Positions 10,001 through 18,017 of a stretch of DNA of 64,000 bases are shown here, one piece after another. Below the pieces are notes generated by a model. The model did not search any database. It saw nothing but the letters and a program-made list of their open reading frames with translations, and was not told the origin of the DNA. Origin of the DNA: Saprospiraceae bacterium (lineage in GTDB: Bacteria; Bacteroidota; Bacteroidia; Chitinophagales; Saprospiraceae); the NCBI GenBank assembly GCA_020631355.1, contig JAHDHL010000026.1:1-64000 (forward strand), in the 5' to 3' direction. Position numbers and translations under genes: made by a program. Position 1 is the stretch's first letter; the number at the start of each line of letters is the position of its first letter.

Positions 10001-10110
10001 GTCTTACCGGTAGTGTACCACTTGCTGATTTCGGATGATTGGGAAAACACCCCAATAGGCACAAACATCCAAAATGCGATTAGAAGGATAAGTTTTCTCA
10101 TAACTTCCAT
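7096..10110 (-). CDS. exported tetratricopeptide-repeat protein, 1004 residues
   Basis: Residues 4-23 (MRKLILLIAFWMFVPIGVFS) form a signal peptide ending before QSSE, so the protein is exported to the periplasm or surface. An ATG at 10101 gives a more typical signal peptide than the one at 10110; either is possible. Almost all of the rest is TPR-type helical hairpins with the usual W/L/G/Y/A/P spacing, for example the PNDAELYNLRGKSRSIFGKYDEAI-type unit near residues 600-625, suggesting roughly two dozen repeats. There is no C-terminal sorting domain; it ends in a short tail with one cysteine. TPR arrays are protein-interaction scaffolds, and no specific partner can be read from the sequence. 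The nearest upstream gene on the strand is the potassium channel, 187 bases away, so they need not form an operon. Confidence 0.9.
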   Translation of the reverse strand: MEVMRKLILLIAFWMFVPIGVFSQSSEISKWYTTGKTYQSKEDFLNAVKAYAKAVELCPSTLDVNDEMGSNCINSYFNIGVCAQSLGKYETAEEQYSIVLTHMPSDHEAYVRRGACRTEMNKKTLALSDMEKAMSLVAPQWGQLHPATQYWYAHDLALAYRNANQLDEAITYLDKAIQVKDGAEIRLEKAKILLRMGKYNEVEKELNAIERMKSKSVDYTFIMGEVLMKKGEYAQALNYLGQVSNPEEQLDAQRHRTFCQIQLNYTDAARKQIQYLRENGYNPTEIHWLESLMAAKEGRWSDALDKADWAESIHTSNDTLLHQIRLQRARVHYRQGDFRDALGECSLVLSEYPMHIEASTLKGLSHLELGQRTMAGDIFRSMAEYYPGHPMVESRYGWYLYRLGQKEQAADKLLNLVAQYPDVAEIRYYYAEVCYQLEIYDPQECKANLDIAIGLDPAMGEAYALKARILHENSHLGEAMMFLNRAEELGLVHSYASVNAAKVYLDAGDYEKALEKSKNAMRDADEADFQRMYGRALGYNGQWRKSIQHLDYCIQLNPNDWKALKLRAIALTQVGEHRSAIKDLDRAVALSPNDAELYNLRGKSRSIFGKYDEAIYDFDMAVRIKPGFTDAHYQRGRMYLDQRDYANASVHLGEALRVAANDPDFKGIGMLYNDLGLAKSELDDPYGALGFYDEGIELDPNDLLFENRARLHSDLGKNDLAMQDYQKAINLSGNDPDRYYELGKIQKTSLLFWEASNSFTFAIQIKVTTRQEVPMDYYRKRGECYLALGGEYLTSAEGDFNQLKERDSRNWQPLYYLGRCKYEKGDYARAIRYYTDAIGIDNQHEEVYIARGDAFSMVEAFGKASLDYGAAISLNPGKICYYKKKGHANLRGENWITAIKDYDDAIALASREGMVIEVELYHGKGRAYTGKAYAEESDLAYQLAIDNYKRALELPQISEQERYFVQLNMMTTYEKWGMYDQMNAIKQKLTRQDSYSEPAVMSCG

Positions 10111-10297
10111 TTTAATCGGAAAGATGCAGTATGTTAGATATGATTGCTAATCCAAGGGTTGTATGGAGGCGCAGGCATGAGTATCCGTGCAGATACCTTG
10201 TTACATCTTTCTCAAAATATCAAATCCAACTTTGGAAAGAGCAATAACATTGCCAAAACATATAAATTATTATAATTCGTAAGGAAGTTGGGGAGCG

Positions 10298-11122
10298 TTA
10301 ATCTTCATTTAACAATTCACCACAATATTTACAGTATTCCGCATCATCATCATGCCCCTCTTTTGCACAGGCACGACAGACTTGTGTATTGAGCTGTGGT
10401 GTCGGATTCACCAATTCGGCCGAAACGATTCCCGTAGGTACAGCAATCACCACATATCCCATAATCATGAGGACAGCAGCCAAGAATTGTCCCATGGGTG
10501 TAATCGGACTGATATCCCCATATCCTACGGTTGTGATGGTCACAATGGCCCAATAGATACTAATGGGAATATTTGCAAATGATTCATTCTGGTCACCCTC
10601 AATAACATACATCAAAGAACCGACAATCATGACAACGACCAAAACAAAGAAAAGGAATACAAAAATCTTCTGTCTACTCTTTCTTAATGAGATAAGGATG
10701 ATATTACCCTGTCGGGTATAATTGGCCAATCGGAAAATACGGAAAACCCTCAACAGCCTCAAGGAACGGATGATAACCAAGGAATGCGGATTCGCACTTA
10801 CGATGAACATTCCTATATAAGCAGGTAAAATGGCCAGTAAATCTATGATTCCATAAAAGCTGAATGCATATTTCCAGGGTTTGGCAATACAATACAACCT
10901 CAATATGTACTCAATTGTGAATATAATGGTGAAGATCCATTCTATAATCAGGAATAGTTGTCCGTAACGCTCACTCAGCGGCTCGATGCTTTCCAGCATC
11001 ACCACAACCACACTTGCGACAATCATCGTAAAAAGAGCGATGTCGAAGAACTTACCTGCCGGCGTATCCGCTTCGTGCATTATTTCATGCAATCTGTTCT
11101 GGAGTGGATTCAGTGATATCAA
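10298..11122 (-). CDS. voltage-gated potassium channel (six-TM) with C-terminal zinc ribbon
   Basis: A KvAP/KvLm-like single-subunit voltage-gated K+ channel of about 274 residues that would assemble as a tetramer in the inner membrane. S1 is near 24-43 and S2 near 56-77. S4 carries arginines at 119, 122, 125, 128 and 131, exactly every third residue. S5 is near 153-175, the selectivity filter TVGYGD is at 198-203, and S6 is near 210-235. The cytosolic tail ends in a zinc ribbon with cysteines 249, 252, 264 and 267, a common ending in bacterial members. The start is uncertain. TTG at 11122 keeps the usual RLHEIMHEADTPAG N-terminus, while the first ATG is at 11080 and would begin at MHEAD. A TAATTTTG box on this strand at 11222-11215 could be its promoter. 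Confidence 0.95.
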   Translation of the reverse strand: MISLNPLQNRLHEIMHEADTPAGKFFDIALFTMIVASVVVVMLESIEPLSERYGQLFLIIEWIFTIIFTIEYILRLYCIAKPWKYAFSFYGIIDLLAILPAYIGMFIVSANPHSLVIIRSLRLLRVFRIFRLANYTRQGNIILISLRKSRQKIFVFLFFVLVVVMIVGSLMYVIEGDQNESFANIPISIYWAIVTITTVGYGDISPITPMGQFLAAVLMIMGYVVIAVPTGIVSAELVNPTPQLNTQVCRACAKEGHDDDAEYCKYCGELLNED

Positions 11123-11301
11123 TTTTGGCTCAAGTATTATTTAATGAATAAGCTATGATGGTCAGAACAATAGAAAGTTATGTGTGTTGAAGAATCTGAA
11201 TAGCTGAAATTATACAAAATTAGGTTTATTTGCGATGAATGGTACTTTGGGAGTACAATATTAAGGGAAAGTACGTTATAAGTGCAAGTTCAATATTGGA
11301 T

Positions 11302-11309
11302 TATATTTG
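11302..11309 (+). promoter_or_regulatory. -7 box placed 4 bases before the start codon
   Basis: TATATTTG matches TAnnTTTG fully and ends four bases before the ATG at 11314, the same spacing as at the LptF/G-family gene. No TTG is visible at the expected -33 distance, so a more distant promoter (a TTTATTTG-like box near 11225) is the alternative. Confidence 0.4.
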
Positions 11310-11313
11310 TTGT

Positions 11314-13095
11314 ATGAATCGGATCAAAAGTTGGCGAACAGGAATTCCTGTCATTATACTTGTATGTAACTTACTTTTGGGGTTTTCCTCAAACAGTCAT
11401 GCACAAGTTAATCCCCCTGATTTCCTTTGTGTTGAAAACGATACACTCAGATGGGTCCCTGAAGCCAATCCATGTGGGCCATTCCTTTCCTTTGATATTT
11501 ATTTTAGTGACGATATCAACGGACCCTACACATTACTCTCCAGTATTACCGACCCTAACGCTGTTCAATATCATCATAACAATGCCAATAGTGCAGTCAA
11601 TATCTGGTACTATTATATAGAAGCAGTGCATGATTGTCCCGGGGAAGCCATCATCGCTTCCGACACCTTGGATAATCGAGACCCTGACTTCCCTCCGATT
11701 GATGCCGTTACGGTAACGGGTAATGATGTGGAAATCTTCTGGACTCCCAGCCAAGCACCAGAAACTTCAGGATATATCATTTATAAGAAACTGGCCAATG
11801 GCAATTTCGAACCGATTGATACGGTCTATCCGGGTACGGCTGATTATTTTCTGGATAGCAATGCCGACCCTACGGTTCAAGTTGAAGAATACACCATTAT
11901 TGCAATAGACGAATGTGGAAATACCAGTATTTTCAATACCCTACCCCATTCCACTATTCTTTTGAATTATACGATTGATCCCTGTACACAATCCGCATTG
12001 TTGGATTGGAACCTATATCAGAATTGGGCTGAGGGCGTTGATTCGCATGAAGTATGGGTCAGTATAGATGGTGCAACTGCCGAACTTGCAGCAACACTTT
12101 CCGCCTCAGCTACCAATTATGTCTATGAGAATCTGAATGACGGACTCAACTATTGTTTTACCGTAAGGGCCAATAGGACCAATAGTACTTTCTCATCCGC
12201 TTCCAATGAGGTATGCGAAACAGTCAGTATCATCCAACCGAATCGGAACCTCAATCTATTCTCTGCCAGTTTCACGGAAAACGATGATATCGAACTCATT
12301 TGGAGATGGGATATCAATGCTGAAATTAATAATGTTGACATTAATATATCATCAGATAATCTATCATTCGGAAATGTGGATGCCTTTGCGCCATCATTCC
12401 CTCTAACACTATACGATACCACATACGTCAGTAATCACGATGCTGACCTTGGTAAAAGATACTTCCAAGTCGTGACCACCGATGATTGCGACTCCACATC
12501 CATATCTACCTATGCGGCTACTATCCATATAGACGGACAGGCCAATTCCAATTTCCTTAATTATCTTGAGTGGACTGATTTTGATATTGAGAATGGCGAA
12601 CTGATTGAATATCGCCTGTACAAGAAAACGGATGTCGGTACTACGATACTGGATGTTATTCCAGCAGGAGAAACCAGTTATCTGGATGATATTTCCAATG
12701 GGAATATTTATGATGCCAATGCTTGTTATTATGTAACGGCACTTGCTCGGGTATCCTTTCCTGACGGAACCATTGCCTTTGTCAACAGCAGGTCCAATAC
12801 GGTTTGTCTCAATCAGTTCACAACCATACAATTCCCGAATGCATTTGCTCCGGATGGCGAGAATAATGAATTCAAACCATTGGTTGTCTACCCTAGTATC
12901 ATTGCGAGTTATGAAATGAACATCTTTGACCGTTGGGGCCAGATGGTCTTCACAACGAACCAACCCGAACGAGGATGGGATGGAAAAATCAAAGGGAATA
13001 AAGCCAAACAGGGCATCTATATCTACAAGATGAGAATGGTCCAGACAGATGGGAAGGTAGATGAGCAGAAAGGGTCGCTCATGTTGGTCAGATAA
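11314..13095 (+). CDS. type B T9SS cargo protein with fibronectin-type-III-like domains
   Basis: A 593-residue exported protein. The start at 11314 (MNRIKSW) is chosen because it gives a clean signal peptide (hydrophobic core about residues 10-25, cleaved near SHAQ). A longer in-frame start at 11239 lacks one. The middle holds about five Ig/FN3-like beta-sandwich repeats of 85-100 residues with recurrent motifs such as DVEIFWTPS and YYIEAVHDC. The final 90 residues are the gliding-motility-associated type B sorting domain: FPNAFAPDGENNEFKP, then YEMNIFDRWGQMVF, then GWDGKIKG, KQGIYIYKMRM and a short basic end. It should cross the outer membrane through T9SS and depend on a PorP/SprF-type partner. 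It converges on the next gene with only 20 bases between stops. Confidence 0.9.
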   Translation: MNRIKSWRTGIPVIILVCNLLLGFSSNSHAQVNPPDFLCVENDTLRWVPEANPCGPFLSFDIYFSDDINGPYTLLSSITDPNAVQYHHNNANSAVNIWYYYIEAVHDCPGEAIIASDTLDNRDPDFPPIDAVTVTGNDVEIFWTPSQAPETSGYIIYKKLANGNFEPIDTVYPGTADYFLDSNADPTVQVEEYTIIAIDECGNTSIFNTLPHSTILLNYTIDPCTQSALLDWNLYQNWAEGVDSHEVWVSIDGATAELAATLSASATNYVYENLNDGLNYCFTVRANRTNSTFSSASNEVCETVSIIQPNRNLNLFSASFTENDDIELIWRWDINAEINNVDINISSDNLSFGNVDAFAPSFPLTLYDTTYVSNHDADLGKRYFQVVTTDDCDSTSISTYAATIHIDGQANSNFLNYLEWTDFDIENGELIEYRLYKKTDVGTTILDVIPAGETSYLDDISNGNIYDANACYYVTALARVSFPDGTIAFVNSRSNTVCLNQFTTIQFPNAFAPDGENNEFKPLVVYPSIIASYEMNIFDRWGQMVFTTNQPERGWDGKIKGNKAKQGIYIYKMRMVQTDGKVDEQKGSLMLVR

Positions 13096-13115
13096 TGGTT
13101 CCGCCTAAGCTATAC

Positions 13116-13778
13116 TTAGGAATCCAGAGCAGATTGGATTAATCGTTTTACTTTCAATTCGCAATTCAGCCAATGGAATAATTCCACAGAAGCCACAGTT
13201 CCCAAAGCAGATAGAAAGAGCATATTCCTCAACCATTCCACAGACGCCGTATGCATACCATAGAAAGGCTTGACAATCATTATTTCCAATAAAATAACGG
13301 CAGCAGACAAAAAGAATAGAACAACAGCTACTGCCTTGAACTTCCTCACATAATTAGGCTTGTCGTTATAAGTGGCACGAACCAATTTCCTCGCATACAT
13401 TCTTTCGCGGGGATTCAGCCTGATAAGTTGCTGCAGGATATTCGTACTTTCCTTGTAAGACATAAGATTCAGGGAGGCATCCGCTTTCCAAAACAGTGCA
13501 TCCTCATAATAAGGCCTACCCACATCAACGGGAATCTCATCCGAAAGAGATAGCATGATCAACTCTCCTACCACTTCCTGTAATTTGAGATAATCCTTAA
13601 TTTCATGTAGGGACTCCACATACATGTGTAATACATCCAAACGCTTGGGTGTGGGTAAGAGGGCAACCTGTACAGACTTTGTCTCGTACAATTTGATGAC
13701 CTCATTCCATCCCTTTTTAGGAATGCTCCTAAAGGCGATATAAACACTAGATGAAAGGACTGAATAATCCGTGGGCAT
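13116..13778 (-). CDS. hypothetical membrane protein with TPR-like cytosolic region
   Basis: A 220-residue protein I do not recognise. Residues 1-140 are helical and TPR-like (ALFWKADASLNLMSYKES and ILQQLIRLNPRERMYARK look like a TPR hairpin). Two transmembrane helices follow, near residues 147-168 (AVAVVLFFLSAAVILLEIMI) and 182-202. There is no signal peptide, so the repeat region probably faces the cytosol. It is transcribed toward the T9SS cargo gene and away from yicC, and stands alone. Confidence 0.75.
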   Translation of the reverse strand: MPTDYSVLSSSVYIAFRSIPKKGWNEVIKLYETKSVQVALLPTPKRLDVLHMYVESLHEIKDYLKLQEVVGELIMLSLSDEIPVDVGRPYYEDALFWKADASLNLMSYKESTNILQQLIRLNPRERMYARKLVRATYNDKPNYVRKFKAVAVVLFFLSAAVILLEIMIVKPFYGMHTASVEWLRNMLFLSALGTVASVELFHWLNCELKVKRLIQSALDS

Positions 13779-13940
13779 GATAAAGGATGACTCTGTTTAA
13801 TACTGGAACGAAAATTAAGAAGAATTGATTAGGGTTTCAACATCTTTTTTGACAAAAAAATACCAGTCTACGTTAAATTTTAGTTATCCACATTTTGGGA
13901 CTCCTTTATCAAGGGATAAAGTCCATACTCGTTATTTTTT

Positions 13941-13948
13941 TATCTTTG
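13941..13948 (+). promoter_or_regulatory. -7 box of yicC
   Basis: TATCTTTG matches TAnnTTTG and lies 19 bases before the yicC ATG, predicting a leader of about 15 bases with an AAGGA-like sequence. No clear -33 element is visible. Confidence 0.4.
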
Positions 13949-13967
13949 GCTGAAATAAAAGGAATCT

Positions 13968-14843
13968 ATGATATTATCCATGACGGGATTTGGCAGGTCA
14001 GTGAAGCAATGGAATGAAAAGACCATCACTGTAGAGATTAAATCATTGAATAGTAAGTCCACGGACCTCAAAGTCAGACTTCCCCAGCGATATAGGGAAA
14101 AGGAAATGGATATCAGAACGCTTGTGATGACCCAAGCCGAGCGAGGAAAAATAGAGACCTCCATAGATGTGACTACTCCAGAGGGCGGTATAGACTACTC
14201 CATCAACAAGACCCTTTTCAAACAATATTACAGGGATATCAAGGAATTGAGTGATGAACTAGAAATGCCACAGGGTGATTTCATTACAGGAATCCTAAGA
14301 ATTCAAGGTGTTGTGGATGTCCCTAAGAATGGCATGCCGGATGGCGAATGGCAAGTTCTGAAGTCGGCCGTACAGGAAGCCATGGACCAACTTGTTGAAT
14401 TCAGGACTACGGAAGGTAAGGCTATGGAAATAGACCTGAGGGAACGCATCAGTAATATCAATCAATTCCTTAGAGAAGTAGCTCCATACGAGGAGGAACG
14501 CATCAACAAGGTTAAGCAACGTTTACAACAACATCTTGACGATTATGTCGGAAAAGAAAACGTGGATCCGGGAAGGTTCGAACAGGAATTGATTTATTAT
14601 TTGGAAAAATTCGATTTGAATGAGGAAAAAGTCAGGCTGACACAGCACTGTGAGTATTTTCTCCAACAATTGGAATCCAACAAGAATCAGAAAGGAAGAA
14701 AACTGACTTTCATCGGGCAGGAAATGGGCCGTGAAATCAATACGATTGGTTCCAAGGCCAATTCTTCCAATATCCAACACCTGGTCGTTAAGATGAAGGA
14801 CGAACTCGAAAAAGTTAAGGAACAAGCTGCCAATATCTTATAG
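13968..14843 (+). CDS. yicC: YicC family endoribonuclease
   Basis: A 291-residue full-length YicC protein. The N-terminus MILSMTGFGRS is the family signature, the middle contains the VEIKSLNSKSTDLKVRLP motif, and the C-terminal DUF1732 part has the RLTQHCEYF, GRKLTFIGQEMGREINTIGSKAN and IQHLVVKMKDELEKVKEQ motifs. YicC-type proteins have been reported as endoribonucleases that affect small RNAs; the role here is inferred from family. A nearby ATG at 13980 would shorten it by four residues, but 13968 matches relatives. It is followed by gmk, a neighbourhood conserved in many bacteria, although gmk has its own promoter here. Confidence 0.96.
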   Translation: MILSMTGFGRSVKQWNEKTITVEIKSLNSKSTDLKVRLPQRYREKEMDIRTLVMTQAERGKIETSIDVTTPEGGIDYSINKTLFKQYYRDIKELSDELEMPQGDFITGILRIQGVVDVPKNGMPDGEWQVLKSAVQEAMDQLVEFRTTEGKAMEIDLRERISNINQFLREVAPYEEERINKVKQRLQQHLDDYVGKENVDPGRFEQELIYYLEKFDLNEEKVRLTQHCEYFLQQLESNKNQKGRKLTFIGQEMGREINTIGSKANSSNIQHLVVKMKDELEKVKEQAANIL

Positions 14844-14943
14844 ATGTCCTAGGTTTTACACCTATAATCATGGTGTTCCCCAACCTTTATTGAAGCGGAT
14901 ACGTTGCATATTCATAACATGCTGCGGCTAATTCCTTTCTAGG

Positions 14944-14976
14944 TTTGACCTTAAATCAAAAGAAATTTTAGCTTTG
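14944..14976 (+). promoter_or_regulatory. sigma-ABfr-type promoter of gmk
   Basis: TTTG at 14944-14947, a 21-base spacer, and TAGCTTTG at 14969-14976 fit the Bacteroidota -33/-7 consensus. The predicted transcript start is about 30 bases before the gmk ATG. Confidence 0.65.
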
Positions 14977-15013
14977 CACTTCAATTCGAAACAAAAAGCT
15001 TAGGCTCGCCATC

Positions 15014-15583
15014 ATGAAAGGCAAACTGATCATATTCACAGCACCATCAGGTGCAGGAAAAACGACAATTGTTAGGCATCTTCTCAAGGAAATAGATAGC
15101 TTGGCCTTTTCAGTGTCTGCTACCAGCCGTCCCAAGAGAGACCATGAGATCGATGGTGAACATTATTACTTCCTCAACCCTGCCGAATTCAGAAAAAGAA
15201 TAGAAAATGGTGATTTTCTAGAATGGGAAGAAGTCTATACCGGTCAATATTATGGAACACTGAAAAGTGAAATCCAACGGCTTTGGAATGAGGGAAAACA
15301 CATCATTTTCGATATTGATGTCAAGGGGGCAGCCAATATCAAACAGAATTACCCTGAGGGTTCCTTGGCAGTATTCGTAAAACCTCCATCTGCCGATATC
15401 CTATTCGAAAGATTACAGAATAGAGGAACGGAAACACCCGAAAGTTATAGAAAACGAGTAAAAAGGGCTACATTAGAACTCACATATGAGGACAAGTTCG
15501 ATGCTGTCCTACTTAACGATGATTTGGAAAAGGCCTTGGTTGAAGCTGAAAAAATCGTAAATGATTTCCTCAACGAAGCGTAG
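15014..15583 (+). CDS. gmk: guanylate kinase
   Basis: Phosphorylates GMP (and dGMP) to GDP with ATP, an essential cytosolic step of purine nucleotide metabolism. At 189 residues it has the normal length. The P-loop APSGAGKTT is at residues 10-18. The GMP-binding region with SATSRPKRDHEIDGEHYYF, GDFLEWEEVYTGQYYGT and the DIDVKGAANIK motif follows. The C-terminal lid with RLQNRGTETPESYRKR and the YEDKFDAVLLNDDLEKA end are all present. It is downstream of yicC with a separate promoter and upstream of apaG (29 bases), with which it is probably co-transcribed. Confidence 0.98.
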   Translation: MKGKLIIFTAPSGAGKTTIVRHLLKEIDSLAFSVSATSRPKRDHEIDGEHYYFLNPAEFRKRIENGDFLEWEEVYTGQYYGTLKSEIQRLWNEGKHIIFDIDVKGAANIKQNYPEGSLAVFVKPPSADILFERLQNRGTETPESYRKRVKRATLELTYEDKFDAVLLNDDLEKALVEAEKIVNDFLNEA

Positions 15584-15612
15584 GTTTTGCCGAATCCTGA
15601 ATTCATATCTTG

Positions 15613-15999
15613 ATGGAAACACTCATCACCAACGGCGTAAAGATATCGGTTGAGACATTCTACCATACGGACTATTCTGTACCAACAGAAAATAAGATTT
15701 TCTTTGCCTATCGCATCACCATTAAGAACCTGAATGATTTCCCTGTACAATTACTTCGACGGTATTGGCTCATTGAAGATTCCAATGGCCAGAAAAGAGA
15801 AGTCGAGGGCGAGGGTGTCGTAGGCCAGCAGCCTACCCTCAATTCAGGAGAACGCCATACTTACATCTCAGGCTGTCCCTTGACTACGGGTGTGGGTAGG
15901 ATGTCCGGGCATTTCACATTCATCCGTTCGGAGGATTCCGCTTATTTCAAGGTCAATGTACCTGTTTTCAAAATGGTGGCCCCATTCAAATTGAATTGA
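15613..15999 (+). CDS. apaG: ApaG protein
   Basis: A 128-residue ApaG, a single immunoglobulin/FN3-like beta-sandwich domain. The signature is complete: the ISVETFYHTDYSVPTENKIFFAYRITI strand pattern, LLRRYWLIEDSNG, the glycine-rich EGEGVVGQQPTLNSGE loop and the SGCPLTTGVGRMSGHF end. Proteobacterial ApaG was linked to cobalt and magnesium resistance; its biochemical role is unsettled. ATG at 15613 is used; a TTG one codon earlier is ignored. It lies 29 bases after gmk. Confidence 0.95.
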   Translation: METLITNGVKISVETFYHTDYSVPTENKIFFAYRITIKNLNDFPVQLLRRYWLIEDSNGQKREVEGEGVVGQQPTLNSGERHTYISGCPLTTGVGRMSGHFTFIRSEDSAYFKVNVPVFKMVAPFKLN

Positions 16000-16129
16000 T
16001 ACCTATTTGAAGAACAGGATTGGGAATCCTACCCTCTTAGCATTGAAAAGTTGAATCTCATACCATTTTCCAGTAACTTTTATTTGAATTGAACCCTATT
16101 GAGGTAACCGGTTGTTGATAGTTGCGTTA

Positions 16130-16137
16130 TATATTTG
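16130..16137 (+). promoter_or_regulatory. -7 box upstream of the SPOR-like gene
   Basis: TATATTTG is a full TAnnTTTG match, 71 bases before the ATG at 16209. It excludes the longer in-frame start at 16122, which lies upstream of it. The -33 element is unclear; the nearest TTG is only 15 bases upstream of the box. Confidence 0.4.
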
Positions 16138-16208
16138 CAATAAAGCTATTTCAGGAACGTTACATCTTGAACCTAAATACAAATTTCCAAGGTAAATCAA
16201 CACAATTT

Positions 16209-17936
16209 ATGAAATTGTCATTCCAATCCATTATCCAGCTCCTTACGTTATCATTCCTCACCTTTGTAATCACATTGGCCCATGCGACAGCACCCAAGAT
16301 GGATACCATCTATACGGTACAATTGGGTACATTCCAAGACATGAGTATCGCAGATTTCGAGGATATCAGACATGCGGGTTATCTCTATGCAGAAAATCTG
16401 GCGCAAGGCGGTCAAATGTCCGTTTTCGTGAGTAATTATAAGGATAAGAAACGAGCTGAGGACGTATTGTATCTCGTTAAGAGCAAAGGGTATGACGATG
16501 CATTCGTATCCGAACGCCCATTGGCCAAGGGGGAGAATGTATATGTGGTCCAACTGGCCAGTCAGGATTGTCGTGATTTCATTGATTGGGACAAATACGC
16601 CAGAGGAGGTCAGATGTATGTCATTACCAATGGAACCAATATCAAGATTACCTCCATGCCGTTCAGGGATTTGGAAAAGGCCAAGGAAAAAGCCGCCATT
16701 CTCAACAAACTCGGATTCAATGGTGCATTTGTTAAGAATGCCAATACATTGGCCTTGCACAAGGTGACACAATTCAATACCGTAAGGGATATCAATTTCA
16801 TGCCGGCTGCTGTATCCATTGACAAGGATAGTAATACGGAAGGAGTAACAGAAGTGGATGAGGAGGCCGTGGTCACTATTGAATCACCTACGACGAGTAT
16901 TCCTGATTTTGCGCCCAAGGCACCTACAAGTGTGGACAAGACCAGTAGGACGTCCGTGAAATCACTCCAGAAATTCTTGAAAAACCAGAATTCCTATTCC
17001 AGTAGTCTGGATGGTATCTATGGCAAGGGTACGGCCAGTGGTATTGCGATGTTGGAATCATCCAACAGACAACTCAACCGCTACAAAATCATCAGTAGCG
17101 AGCGTTCCAAATCCATTGAGGAGGAACCTTTGACTACCTTGGAATCCATCATTGTCACCTTGCATAATGACCCCAAGAGCAGTTATGCCGAATTGGCCAA
17201 GCAGAAATCGCCAATGGCCAAGGCTTATCGTGCATATATCCTATTCATTGCTGACCAACCCAATAATCAGGATAAGATCAATGACTTGATGAATGAGGCC
17301 ATCAACGAAGCTTATGCAGGATTTGCAGGTGAGGCACCATTCGATTATTCCTCCACATATGCCTATACGGATTTGGAGCAACTGATTTTGCATACCCGTT
17401 ATGTACAGGCTGCGCTGAATGAGGAGCCGATCACACCTTGTTGGTTGTTCATCAAACATAAGGATGAGGCCTACTCTGCATTTAGGAAAGCAACCGAAAA
17501 GGGAATAGATGGATACAAGATGCAGAACTGCGAGGGTTTCCTACAATGGGATAATGTAATTTTACTCAAGACCATTTCTACAGACCTGAATCCGGATGAG
17601 GACCATTTCACGGATGAGATGTTGAAAAAGGAAAGGGCTTATGCTTCCAGAAGAAATAGATTATACCTTATCCCAAGGGCATTGAACCAAGATGAGGAGA
17701 AAAATATCGTAGCTTGGAATGACCAACTATGGAAATCAATGGATTTGCGCATTGGTGAGGATAAGTTCTTCGCCAAATTTGCCGTACCATTCAAACTGGC
17801 CTATCACAAGGCTTGGATACAATTGGAGGATTATTACATTGAAAAGGGCTTTAAGAAATATCAGGCCAATGCCTTGGCCCTATCCGTCCTACAGTCCGTA
17901 GTCGGAGTGGATGTACAGACATACATGCAACAATAA
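16209..17936 (+). CDS. exported protein with two SPOR-like repeats and a peptidoglycan-binding-like motif
   Basis: A 575-residue exported protein; residues 1-27 (MKLSFQS to AHATA) form a signal peptide. Two adjacent SPOR-like units follow, at about 33-105 (YTVQLGTFQDMS... AEDVLYLVKSKGYDDAFV) and about 110-180 (VYVVQLASQDCRD... AKEKAAILNKLGFNGAFV). Each has the VQLG/VQLA start and the helix plus GF/GY-DAFV end. SPOR domains bind denuded septal peptidoglycan. Around residues 250-282 a LQKFLKNQNSY and LDGIYGKGT pattern resembles a PG_binding_1 domain. The last 280 residues are helical, with no recognised family. It is followed by a strong terminator and is probably monocistronic. Export and wall-association are reasonable inferences; an enzymatic role is not evident. 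Confidence 0.8.
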   Translation: MKLSFQSIIQLLTLSFLTFVITLAHATAPKMDTIYTVQLGTFQDMSIADFEDIRHAGYLYAENLAQGGQMSVFVSNYKDKKRAEDVLYLVKSKGYDDAFVSERPLAKGENVYVVQLASQDCRDFIDWDKYARGGQMYVITNGTNIKITSMPFRDLEKAKEKAAILNKLGFNGAFVKNANTLALHKVTQFNTVRDINFMPAAVSIDKDSNTEGVTEVDEEAVVTIESPTTSIPDFAPKAPTSVDKTSRTSVKSLQKFLKNQNSYSSSLDGIYGKGTASGIAMLESSNRQLNRYKIISSERSKSIEEEPLTTLESIIVTLHNDPKSSYAELAKQKSPMAKAYRAYILFIADQPNNQDKINDLMNEAINEAYAGFAGEAPFDYSSTYAYTDLEQLILHTRYVQAALNEEPITPCWLFIKHKDEAYSAFRKATEKGIDGYKMQNCEGFLQWDNVILLKTISTDLNPDEDHFTDEMLKKERAYASRRNRLYLIPRALNQDEEKNIVAWNDQLWKSMDLRIGEDKFFAKFAVPFKLAYHKAWIQLEDYYIEKGFKKYQANALALSVLQSVVGVDVQTYMQQ

Positions 17937-17954
17937 TAAATACTTCAGGTATCG

Positions 17955-17995
17955 AATCTCCCATCATTTGCTAGATGATGGGAGATTTTTTCTTT
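17955..17995 (+). terminator. strong intrinsic terminator
   Basis: AATCTCCCATCAT (17955-17967) pairs perfectly with ATGATGGGAGATT (17975-17987), 13 bp around a 7-base loop, followed by a T-rich run to 17995. It closes the SPOR-like gene. Confidence 0.9.
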
Positions 17996-18017
17996 CCCAT
18001 CAAAACAACAATAACAT

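Noticed and set aside
12409-12963. 184-codon minus-strand frame
   Set aside because: Lies entirely inside the type B cargo gene, which has a signal peptide and sorting domain.
13104-13120. CCTAAG/CTTAGG hairpin as a terminator between convergent genes
   Set aside because: The stem is only 6 bp, has no T tract and overlaps the stop codon of the minus-strand gene.
16251-16772. 173-codon minus-strand frame
   Set aside because: Antisense shadow of the SPOR-like gene.
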